Assembly (NCBI RefSeq): GCF_015074785.1
Contig: NZ_CP042464.1
Location: 1,240,001 to 1,304,000 of the forward strand
Origin: Segatella copri
GTDB lineage: Bacteria > Bacteroidota > Bacteroidia > Bacteroidales > Bacteroidaceae
DNA: 64,000 nucleotides
Direction: 5' to 3'
Shown here: piece after piece, positions 18,002 to 27,000 of the stretch
Numbering within the stretch: position 1 is the stretch's first letter
How the letters are laid out: each line of letters begins with the position of its first letter
Translations under genes and position numbers: made by a program
The notes under the pieces: model-generated
Databases searched by the model: none
Told to the model about the DNA's origin: nothing
Seen by the model: only the letters and a program-made list of their open reading frames with translations

Positions 18002-19276
18002 TTATCCGAAGTTATCGTACATGATGCTCTCAGGATCTACACCGAGAGAATCCAGATAATCTGTTACTGTCTTGATCAGCATTGGAGGTCCGCAGAGATA
18101 GTACTCACAATCCTCTGGTGCCTCGTGATCCTTCAAGTAGGTATCACGGATGCAGTTAACAGCAAATCCCTCGTAGTACTTCACGCCCTGAGCATCTGCC
18201 ACTGGGTCCTTGCGGTCCAATGAAAGATGGAAGTGGAAGTTAGGGAATTCCTTCTCAAGCTCCCAGAAGTCCTCAAGGAAGAATGCCTCACCCAATGCAC
18301 GCGCTCCGTAGAAGAAATGCAACTCACGGTCGGTAGTATGCAATGTCTTGGTCATGTGCATAATCTGCGCACGCAATGGAGCCATACCGGCACCACCACC
18401 AATCCAGATCATCTCCTTGCCTGATGTGAAGTTAGGATGGAAGTCTCCGTAAGGACCACTCATCATTACCTTGTCGCCTGGCTTCAATGAGAAGATGTAA
18501 GAAGAAGCGATACCTGTTGGTACGTTCTGGAATCCTACCTGTGGACGTGGCAAGAATGGAGTTGTGGCGATACGTACGGTCAGGGTGATGATGTCACCCT
18601 CGTCAGGATAGTTCGCCATAGAGTAAGCACGAACGGTAGGCTCTGGATTGTGAGCCTTGAGAGAGAATATGTTGAACTTCTTCCATGCTCCGATGTACTC
18701 CTCGCCAATGAGATCCTTGTCGAAGTCCTTGTCGTAATCGATGCAGTCGTATGCAGGAATCTTGATTTGAGCGTAAGAACCCGGAACGAAGTCCATGTGC
18801 TCGCCTGGAGGCAATGCCACCTTGAACTCCTTGATAAATGATGAAACGTTCTTGTTGGAGATAACCTCGCACTCCCACTCTTTCACGCCCATCACACTCT
18901 CAGGCACCTTAATCTTCAAGTCGCCCTTCACCTTGCACTGGCATCCCAGACGCCAGTGGTCCTTAATCTGCTTGCGGGTGAAGTGAGGCTTCTCAGAATC
19001 GAGAATCTCGCCGCCGCCCTCGAGCACCTGAACCTTACACTGGCCACAGCTTGCCTTACCGCCACAGGCAGAAGGCAGGAAGATGCCGTTCTCATTCAGC
19101 GTAGTCATCAAACTGCTGCCCTGAGGCACGTTGATGGTCTTGTCGCCATTGATTTCGATATTTACATTTCCGCTAGGGCTCAGATACTTCTTCGCCACGA
19201 GCAGGATGATAACCAGCAGGAGAATCACCACGAGGAAAACTCCGATACTAGCCAATATAAATGATGTATTACCCAT
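18002..19276 (-). CDS. nqrF: Na+-translocating NADH:quinone reductase subunit F
   Basis: A 424-residue subunit, the NADH entry point of Na+-Nqr. Residues 5-27 form one membrane helix. A plant-type [2Fe-2S] domain follows, with Cys71, Cys77 and Cys80 in SACGGKASCGQC and further Cys at 112-114. The C-terminal two-thirds is a ferredoxin-reductase module: RAYSMANYP binds FAD and WIGGGAGMAPLRAQI binds NADH. Electrons pass NADH to FAD to 2Fe-2S and on to the membrane subunits. It is the last gene of the operon, followed by a strong terminator. Confidence 0.97.
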   Translation of the reverse strand: MGNTSFILASIGVFLVVILLLVIILLVAKKYLSPSGNVNIEINGDKTINVPQGSSLMTTLNENGIFLPSACGGKASCGQCKVQVLEGGGEILDSEKPHFTRKQIKDHWRLGCQCKVKGDLKIKVPESVMGVKEWECEVISNKNVSSFIKEFKVALPPGEHMDFVPGSYAQIKIPAYDCIDYDKDFDKDLIGEEYIGAWKKFNIFSLKAHNPEPTVRAYSMANYPDEGDIITLTVRIATTPFLPRPQVGFQNVPTGIASSYIFSLKPGDKVMMSGPYGDFHPNFTSGKEMIWIGGGAGMAPLRAQIMHMTKTLHTTDRELHFFYGARALGEAFFLEDFWELEKEFPNFHFHLSLDRKDPVADAQGVKYYEGFAVNCIRDTYLKDHEAPEDCEYYLCGPPMLIKTVTDYLDSLGVDPESIMYDNFG

Positions 19277-19294
19277 ATCTATAGTCCTCCTATT

Positions 19295-19918
19295 TTAGAT
19301 TTTCAAGCCTGAGAAGCAAAGCATAGCCATTGCCATGAGGCCTACTGTAATAAATGTGATGCCGAGTCCCTGCAATGGCTTTGGCACGTCGCAATACTGC
19401 ATCTTCTCGCGGATGGCTCCCATCAGCACGATGGCAAGAGTCCAACCCAGACCGGAACCTACGGCATAAACGATGCTATCCCATACTGAGGTGATAGCCT
19501 GAGTATTGGCAGGATCCATCAGGATGCGCTGCTGCATGAAGAGCGATGCACCCATGATGGCACAGTTTACGGCAATCAATGGCAGGAAGATACCCAGCGC
19601 TGCATAGAGCGATGGTGAGAACTTCTCTACAATCATCTCTACCAGCTGCACGATACCGGCGATGACGGCGATGAAGAGGATGAAGCTCAGGTAAGTGAGG
19701 TCAACACCCAGAATGCCGTCGGCGCTGAGCACCTTAGTCTGCAACAGGTAATCTACAGGCACGGTGATGAGCAACACGAAGGTTACTGCCAAGCCCAAGC
19801 CCAAAGAGGTCTTCACGTTCTTGGATACTGCCAAGTATGAACACATACCCAGGAAGTAGGCGAAGATCATGTTATCGACGAAAATCGAACGGAAAAACAA
19901 ACTTATTGCGTGCTCCAT
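19295..19918 (-). CDS. nqrE: Na+-Nqr subunit E
   Basis: A 207-residue integral membrane protein with six hydrophobic segments. The N-terminus MEHAISLFFRSIFVDNMIFA and the block GMCSYLAVSKNVKTSLGLG are the family signature, including the conserved Cys that helps hold the intramembrane iron-sulfur centre shared with NqrD. The ATG at 19918 is chosen because it gives the conserved N-terminus; ten more in-frame codons upstream run back into nqrD. The start lies one base after the nqrD stop, indicating translational coupling. It is paralogous to RnfA at 42794-43396. Confidence 0.95.
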   Translation of the reverse strand: MEHAISLFFRSIFVDNMIFAYFLGMCSYLAVSKNVKTSLGLGLAVTFVLLITVPVDYLLQTKVLSADGILGVDLTYLSFILFIAVIAGIVQLVEMIVEKFSPSLYAALGIFLPLIAVNCAIMGASLFMQQRILMDPANTQAITSVWDSIVYAVGSGLGWTLAIVLMGAIREKMQYCDVPKPLQGLGITFITVGLMAMAMLCFSGLKI

Positions 19919-19919
19919 C

Positions 19920-20546
19920 TTACTTCTCCTCCTTATAAATATAGGCACGATGTACCCAGATTACACATCCAACGAGAATCAATGCCATGGCTGGCATGGT
20001 CATCATACCGTTGTTAACATATCCAAAGTCGTAAGCTCCCTCTGGAATCAGCTGGAAACCGAGCAATGAGCCGCGGCCCAGGAACTCACGAACAGCACCC
20101 ACAATCACGAGGATGAGGGCGTAACCCAAACCATTACCTACACCATCGAGGAATGAAGGCCAAGGCTTGTTCATCATGGCGAACGCCTCCAAGCGACCCA
20201 TCAGGATACAGTTGGTGATGATAAGACCCACATACACGGAGAGCTGCACGCTCACGTCGTAGGCGAAAGCCTTCAGCACCTGGCTCACGATGGTAACCAG
20301 GGCAGCAACTACCACCAGCTGGACGATGATACGGATGCGCTGAGGGATGGTGTTGCGGATGATGGAAATAATCACGTTAGAGAATGCCGTGATGATAGTA
20401 ACGGCAAGTCCCATCACAATGGCTGGCTTCAGCTGGGAAGTAACAGCCAGGGCACTACAGATACCAAGCACCTGGACGAGGATAGGGTTGTCGCCGTTCA
20501 GTGGCTTGATGAATGCCTCCTTATTTTGTTTACTAAATAATGCCAT
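19920..20546 (-). CDS. nqrD: Na+-Nqr subunit D
   Basis: A 208-residue membrane protein with six predicted helices. GICSALAVTSQLKPAIVMGLAV is the NqrD/RnfE block carrying the Cys ligand of the membrane-embedded iron-sulfur centre. NqrD and NqrE form an inverted pair through which electrons cross the membrane during Na+ pumping. It lies 12 bases downstream of nqrC and one base before nqrE. Its paralogue RnfE is at 43438-44022. Confidence 0.95.
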   Translation of the reverse strand: MALFSKQNKEAFIKPLNGDNPILVQVLGICSALAVTSQLKPAIVMGLAVTIITAFSNVIISIIRNTIPQRIRIIVQLVVVAALVTIVSQVLKAFAYDVSVQLSVYVGLIITNCILMGRLEAFAMMNKPWPSFLDGVGNGLGYALILVIVGAVREFLGRGSLLGFQLIPEGAYDFGYVNNGMMTMPAMALILVGCVIWVHRAYIYKEEK

Positions 20547-20558
20547 AATTTCGCTTAA

Positions 20559-21161
20559 TTATTTAATGAATTTAGCAAGACCTTCCTTGAGCATGGCATC
20601 CACACCGTTGGATGTCAATGTAGCACCGGTAACGGCATCCACATTGTTAGGGTCGCTGGCAGGAGCGTCTTTCTCAACGCCCAGAGCGATGCCCTCTACT
20701 CCATCCTTGTGAATCTTCTTGCCCTGGAATTTCTGCTGCCACTTCAGGTTGTCCTTGATTTCAGCACCAAGTCCGGCAGTCTCGCCTTCGTGGTTGAAAT
20801 ATACGCCATAGATGGTGTTGTTGTCGGCATCCACGGCGATGAAGCCTGAAATGCCGCCCCAGAGACCCATACCCTTTACAGAGTAAACGGTCTTCTTCTG
20901 ACCATCAATCTCGCACTCGTAATACTTCATGCCGTCCTTCTCCTTCTCGTCCTTCACCACCTCTTTATATTTGGCAGCCGCAGTAGCGTTGTCAAGGTCG
21001 CGCAGGTTGAGGGAATTGAGAATCTGCTTCTGAGTATCAAGAGCCACGTTGGCATCCTGTGTTGCCTTCAGCGAAGAAGACACGAACGCGAGCAGGAATG
21101 CCACGATTACCACGATGATAACCGAATAGATAATAGTATAGCTATTTGAATTTGTCTTCAT
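20559..21161 (-). CDS. nqrC: Na+-Nqr subunit C (covalent FMN)
   Basis: A 200-residue subunit with one N-terminal membrane helix (about 8-28) and a periplasmic FMN-binding domain. The covalent flavin site is DAVTGATLTSNGV near residue 180, where FMN is attached to Thr by a phosphoester bond by the flavin transferase ApbE. GLWGGISGFIAVD precedes it. It is shorter than gamma-proteobacterial NqrC (about 255 residues), which is usual in Bacteroidota. ApbE itself is not encoded in the window. Tight spacing to nqrB and nqrD shows operon membership. Confidence 0.95.
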   Translation of the reverse strand: MKTNSNSYTIIYSVIIVVIVAFLLAFVSSSLKATQDANVALDTQKQILNSLNLRDLDNATAAAKYKEVVKDEKEKDGMKYYECEIDGQKKTVYSVKGMGLWGGISGFIAVDADNNTIYGVYFNHEGETAGLGAEIKDNLKWQQKFQGKKIHKDGVEGIALGVEKDAPASDPNNVDAVTGATLTSNGVDAMLKEGLAKFIK

Positions 21162-21179
21162 ATCTACATTCCTCCTACA

Positions 21180-22337
21180 TTATTTAATAGCACGTTTAGC
21201 ACGGCGTGAGATGTTGCTCTGAACTACACAGTAGTCGATAAGTGGAGCAAACATGTTGCCGAAGAAGATAGCGAGCATCATACCCTCTGGATAACCTGGG
21301 TTCATCACACGTACGATAACGGCGATGGCACCGATGAAGAATCCGTAGAAGTACTTACCCTTCTCAGTACGGGCTGAGGTTACAGGGTCGGTAGCCATGA
21401 ATACGGCACCGAAGCAGAAACCACCGAGCACGATGTGCTCATACCAGGCGATAGGTGTCATGCCGAGAGCCTGGAAGATAAGCGCCATCACGATACCGCC
21501 TGCGAATACTGAGCCCATTGTCTTCCAAGATGCGATGCCTGTCCAGAGAAGGATGATGGCACCGATGGCGATGGCGATGACTGAAGTCTCACCGATACAG
21601 CCAGGAATGAAACCGATGATAGAATCGCAGAGACTAGCTGAAGGTATGCTGCCCTGAGCCAGCTGACCGAGAGGAGTAGCAGCTGTGAAGCCATCAGGCA
21701 GGGTGTTACCCAGACCGAAGATAGCATCCTTAGCCACCCAGACCTTATCACCACTCATAGCCAATGGATATGAGAAGAAGAGGAACATACGGGCACCCAC
21801 AGCCACATTAAAGATGTTCATACCGGTACCACCGAAGATCTCCTTGCAGAAGATGACTGCGAAGGCGCACGCCAGAGCGAGCATCCACAGCGGTGTAGAG
21901 ATAGGAATGATCAATGGGATGATGATACCGCTGACGAGGTAACCCTCCTGGATTTCCTCGTGCTTCCACTGAGCCCAGGCAAACTCGATGCCGAGACCCA
22001 CGATGTAGCTAACCAGCAACTTAGGGAGGACAGCCAGGAATCCGAAGCCGAAGACCTCGATGAAGCTGGCAGCATCTAGTGTACCTGCAGCCTTGAAATT
22101 CTGGTATCCCACATTATACATACCGAAGAGCAAAGCAGGAATCAGGGCGATTACCACAAAGCTCATGATGCGCTTCGAGTCGATTGAATCGTGGATGCTG
22201 GCTCCGCTCTTCGCTGTCGTATTAGGCACGTACAGGAAGCTCTCAAAACCGTCAAACACGCTCTCGAAGGCATGCAGCTTACCTCCCTTCTGGAAGTTAG
22301 GCTTTATCTTATTGAGATAATTTCTTAATGCACTCAT
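21180..22337 (-). CDS. nqrB: Na+-Nqr subunit B (covalent FMN)
   Basis: A 385-residue membrane subunit with about ten hydrophobic segments; it forms the Na+ path and carries riboflavin and a second covalent FMN. The flavinylation Thr lies in FTAATPLGQL (about 210-220). AWAQWKHEEIQEGYLVSGIIIPLI and FMATDPVTSARTEKGKYFYG are strong family blocks, and the late PGYPEGMMLAIFFGNMFAP matches the end of RnfD. It is followed 18 bases later by nqrC. Paralogous to RnfD at 44717-45718. Confidence 0.96.
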   Translation of the reverse strand: MSALRNYLNKIKPNFQKGGKLHAFESVFDGFESFLYVPNTTAKSGASIHDSIDSKRIMSFVVIALIPALLFGMYNVGYQNFKAAGTLDAASFIEVFGFGFLAVLPKLLVSYIVGLGIEFAWAQWKHEEIQEGYLVSGIIIPLIIPISTPLWMLALACAFAVIFCKEIFGGTGMNIFNVAVGARMFLFFSYPLAMSGDKVWVAKDAIFGLGNTLPDGFTAATPLGQLAQGSIPSASLCDSIIGFIPGCIGETSVIAIAIGAIILLWTGIASWKTMGSVFAGGIVMALIFQALGMTPIAWYEHIVLGGFCFGAVFMATDPVTSARTEKGKYFYGFFIGAIAVIVRVMNPGYPEGMMLAIFFGNMFAPLIDYCVVQSNISRRAKRAIK

Positions 22338-22419
22338 TATTATAATAATTAATAGTTAAGAGTTTATAGGGGTTTAGCAGCATTGCTATCAACTATAAAC
22401 TGTCAACTGTAAACTAAAA

Positions 22420-23775
22420 CTAAGCGTTCTCCTTGCGCAGGGTATTCAAGCCCTCGCGTACAATCTTCTGCAATTCGAGCTTAGATGAATCCACGAACTC
22501 AGCCACAGCAAAATCTTCCGGACTTACCTCGTAGATACCGAGCTGCTCCTGCTTGTCGATATCGCCGGTGATGATTGCCTTGATGAGATACTCACCATAG
22601 ATGTCCATCGGGAGCACCTTGTCATACTCGCCGCTCATGATCATGTGACGCTCGCCACCCTTCACGCGGGCATCGAGATTGTACTCCTTCTTCTTGCCGA
22701 AGAGCCAGGAAAGATATGAACGCGATGTAGAGAACTGGTCGGTACGTGGAAGGATCCAACCCAGCATTTCATCGTTGTCATCACCCTCTGGGATGGCTGT
22801 AATCTCTGACGTATGACCACCTACGAAATCGGCTGTAGTTGTCTTTACACCAGTAAGAGGATTACCATTGATAAGTCGCACATGGTCAACAGCTTTCAGC
22901 TGATTGGCTACAAAACTGCTTAAAGGTGTACCTACCAATACTTCAGCATAGCCAGGAGTCTTGATTTCACTACCAGCCACAGCTACAGTCTTGTGCAAAT
23001 CAACCTTACCTGTCAGGAAGAGTCTTCCGAAGAAGATAACCGATGCTGGATCTACTGTCCAAACCACCTCGCCCTTGTTTACCGGGTCGATGTTGTTCAC
23101 CTGTACGCCTACATTACCTGCCGGACAAGGACCGTCGAATACATTGAGTTCTACGTTCTTAGCCTCGCCGAGCGCATTGCTGTGCTGGTCAACGCCAACA
23201 CCAAGATAAGTTTTCGCAATCTTGCTCAAGGCTGTCAAACCCGTCTGGAAAGCCTCTTCGTTGCCTTCGAGTTCTACCTCAAAGTCGGCAGCGAGCGGCA
23301 TGTCGCAGAGGGCAGAAACGAAAATTGCCTTAGGCTTGGTGTCGGGAGTTGTGGACACAGCATAAGGCAACTGGTTGATGTATCCGAAGAGACCAGCCTC
23401 AAGCAGCGCCTGCTTGACAGCCTCACCGTCTAACGCATCAACGTTTTTCTTACCAAAATCCGTAGAGGTCTGTACTGCGTCGGCCTTCACCTTCACGCAG
23501 AGCACCTTTCGGCGCTCACCTCTCTCAATGGCGGTTACTTCTCCGCTCACTGGCGAGGCAAACTTCACCTCCGGGCAAGCCTTGTTCACAAACAAGGCAT
23601 CTCCGGCATTGACATGATCGCCCTCGCGTACCACTACCTTAGGAGTCACACCCACGAAAGCCGCAGGAACCAGCGCATACTCGCCAGCCTGAGCCACCTG
23701 GAGCGTTACATCCTTGGAAGCCTTACCCGTAAGGTTAATGTCCAAGCCTTTACGTAACTTAATTACATTTGCCAT
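22420..23775 (-). CDS. nqrA: Na+-Nqr subunit A
   Basis: A 451-residue soluble, membrane-associated subunit. The N-terminus KLRKGLDINLTGKA and the segment VREGDHVNAGDALFVNK (a biotinyl-lipoyl-like beta barrel) are typical, as is WVLDPASVIFFGRLF-like text near residue 246 (VWTVDPASVIFFGRLFLTGK). NqrA is implicated in quinone binding. It is the first gene of the operon; the following gap of about 80 bases to nqrB contains short direct repeats of the ACTATAAACT type. A minus-strand TATTTTTG box lies at 23926-23919. Confidence 0.95.
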   Translation of the reverse strand: MANVIKLRKGLDINLTGKASKDVTLQVAQAGEYALVPAAFVGVTPKVVVREGDHVNAGDALFVNKACPEVKFASPVSGEVTAIERGERRKVLCVKVKADAVQTSTDFGKKNVDALDGEAVKQALLEAGLFGYINQLPYAVSTTPDTKPKAIFVSALCDMPLAADFEVELEGNEEAFQTGLTALSKIAKTYLGVGVDQHSNALGEAKNVELNVFDGPCPAGNVGVQVNNIDPVNKGEVVWTVDPASVIFFGRLFLTGKVDLHKTVAVAGSEIKTPGYAEVLVGTPLSSFVANQLKAVDHVRLINGNPLTGVKTTTADFVGGHTSEITAIPEGDDNDEMLGWILPRTDQFSTSRSYLSWLFGKKKEYNLDARVKGGERHMIMSGEYDKVLPMDIYGEYLIKAIITGDIDKQEQLGIYEVSPEDFAVAEFVDSSKLELQKIVREGLNTLRKENA

Positions 23776-24047
23776 AACTACATTAAAAAATATTATATAT
23801 AAACTTACTAATCACTTCAAGATATATGCTTCAGCGCCCTCATCAAGACGCTATACCGGCCATCTGCCATAAAACATATATTTTATCTACTTCTATGCTG
23901 AAACTTCTAAACGTGCTGCAAAAATAGTGAAAAAAAGTGATATAAAAAAGAAAAATTGTGTGAATTATTCGATTTTATGCCGATTTTTCAGTAATTTTGT
24001 CGCAAAATTCAAATTAGTAACATTTTTGTAAACTAGAGAAAGCAACT
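23776..24047. promoter_or_regulatory. Divergent promoter region nqrA / tamB
   Basis: The gap between the two divergent genes holds a minus-strand TATTTTTG (23926-23919) toward nqrA and a plus-strand TAATTTTG (23992-23999) toward tamB. No convincing -33 partner was found for either, and nothing else is evident. Confidence 0.5.
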
Positions 24048-27000
24048 CTGAAACATTTAAAACATATCATCAATAGCATTATATGGACGCTGGCTGCTGT
24101 CTATTTCTTGCTTGTCGTACTGTTGCACGTGCCACCAGTACAGGCCTTCATCGGCTCTGAAGTAGCCGGTGCACTGGCTCAGAAATTCGGCACTCAGGTA
24201 AGTATCGGAAAGGTGAACCTGGGCTTCTTCAACCGCATTATCATAGATGACGTGATGATGCTCGACCAGAAGGGCGACAGCATGATCTGTGCTTCGCGCG
24301 TATCGGCAAAGCTCGATTTCCTGCCTTTGAAGGATGGCAAGATTTCGGTTTCATCTGCCCAGCTCTTCGGTCTCAACGCCAACATCTACAAGCAGGATGC
24401 CAAGAGCCCAATGAACATCCAGTTCGTGCTCGATTCGCTGGCTTCGAAAGATACCACCCGCCATACTCCGCTCGACCTGCACATCGGAAGTCTGATTATC
24501 CGCCATGGTGCCGTTGCCTACAACCAGCGCGATATTGCGCCTAAGCCGGGCGTCTTTTCGCCGCAGCATCTAGGCATCACCGACCTCTCTGCCCACATTA
24601 TTCTGGGCCATCTCACCGACAAGGATATCCATTTGGCTGTCAAGAAGATAGCGCTGAAAGATAAATCAGGACTTCAACTCAGAAATCTGAGATTCAAACT
24701 CGATGCCGACCAGCAGCAAGCCCTGCTCAGAGACTTCAGCATCGAGCTCCCTCATTCGCAATTGCAGTTTGATGACCTGCGCGCTACCTACCGCATCGAG
24801 AACAAGCATATCGTAAAGCCTACACTCCAGTTTCAGGGCGGCATCAAGCCATCCGTCATCACGCTTGCCGATATTGCCTGCTTCGTGCCTGAGCTCCGCA
24901 AGTTCAAGGATGCCCTGCAGCTTCATCTCCAGTTTTCGGGCACCAGTACATCTGCCCGCATCCATAACCTCGAATTCAAGACTCAGAGCGGCAGTCTGCT
25001 GCTCCGGGCAAACGGCCGTGTGAGCGATTGGGACCGCCTTCTGCGCTGGAAGGCAAACATCTCAGCCCTCAGGATATCAGGCGATGGCATCGGAGAGGTT
25101 TCCAGAAATCTGGGCAAACGCATCAGCATTCCGAAAGAAGTGCTGCGCCTGGGCGACATATATTATATAGGTGAAGTATATGGTGCAGGCAAGAACGTAG
25201 GCACCCGCGGCCAGCTGAAGACCGGCGTGGGCGAAGTAGCCATCAAGGCCGAAAAGGCTGGCTCCGAGCTCAAGGCTAGCATCAACACCCAGGGCATCAA
25301 CCTGGGCAGAATCCTCGACAACGGGCAGTTCGGCATCCTGGCAGCATCGCTTTCGGCTCACGGCAACAAGCAGCATTTCTATGCCAAGGGCAGCATTCCG
25401 CGCTTCGATTTCAACAAGTACAGCTACCGCAACATTCAGATAGACGGAAGCTATAAGCAGGGACTGGTAGAGGGACTCGCATCCATCGCCGACCCTAACG
25501 CCAACATCCAGGTAGAAGGCTCCTACTCCATCCCGCGCAAGCAGTATGCCGCAACAGCCCATGTTCAGCATCTGCTGCCAACCATTCTGGGACTGAAGGT
25601 AGCCGACAAGACCTACAGTCTCGATGACATCACCGTAAGCGCCAAGAACCAGGGCAAGGACAGCTATTTCGACCTCGAAGCCCCGTTCGCCAGCATCCAT
25701 GTTAACGGAGAGTACGATTACGCTACCCTCACCAAGAGCTTCACCAACCTGGTAGCCAGCAAACTGTCTACCCTTCCGGGCATCGGCAAGGTAGACAGGA
25801 GTGCGAAGAACCATTTCACCTTCCAGGCAGAAATCACCTCTACCGAGATTCTGCAGCGCATGCTGGGCATTCCGCTGCAGATAGAGCAGCCCGTCTTTGC
25901 CGATGGATTCATGAACGATGCCGAGAAAACCGTCAACATCTATACCAGCGTGCCTGACTTCAGCTATGGCGGCAAAGACTATCATGGAGCCAAAGTGCGA
26001 CTGCATACCATCAACGATTCGCTCAAGATAGATGCGCAGATCAGGCAGGGCAAATGGGGAGATAACGGACCGGGCATCCACGTAAAGGCAGCCGCTGCCG
26101 ACAACCAGCTCTTCGCCAAGCTCTTCTACAACAACCATTCGGCTAAGCTCCCTATCCAGGGCATCATCGATACGAGGGCGCAGTTCTTCAAGAACGAAGA
26201 TCAGGTTTCTACCGCCCACGTAACCATACACCCGTCTGAAATCAGAATCGACGGCACGCCGTGGGAGGTTCATCCTGCCGACATCATCTACAGCAAGAAC
26301 CGCCTGCTGGTAGACCATTTCGCCGTGAGCCACGACCAGCAGCACGTCATCGTTTCCGGTCTTGCTACACCCGAGAAGACCGATTCTATCGTAGCCGACC
26401 TGAAGGATGTGGATGTGGCATACGTGCTGAACCTCATCAATTTCCATTCGGTAGATTTCACCGGCAAGGCTTCGGGCAAGGCTATCATCAAGAGCCTCTT
26501 CAACGACCCTGATGCCTACGCCCAGCTGGACGTGAAGGAGTTTACCTTCGAAAACGGACCGCTCGGCGTGCTCCATGCTGGTGTCAACTTCAACAAGGAG
26601 CTTGAACAGATTGATATTCATGCAGTTGCCGACGATGGTCCGGAGCATCAGACGCTCATCAACGGATACGTCTCGCCTAAGCGTAACTATATCGACCTGG
26701 GTATCGATGCCCAGGGCACCAGCATGAAATTCCTCGAGAATTTCTGCGGCAGTTTCATGAACCAGGTAGAAGCCTGGGGCGATGGCCATCTCAATGTGGT
26801 GGGCGATTTGAAGAACATCAATCTTGTGGGCGACCTTACCGCTCACGGCAAGGTGCACCTCAAGCAGCTCAACACCGATTATACCTTCGATGCGCTCCAT
26901 GCCCACGCTATCCCAGATGATATCCTCATAGAGAATGATACCATCTTCGACCGCAACCGCAACATAGCCATCCTGAGCGGAGGCATCCACCACAAGCACC

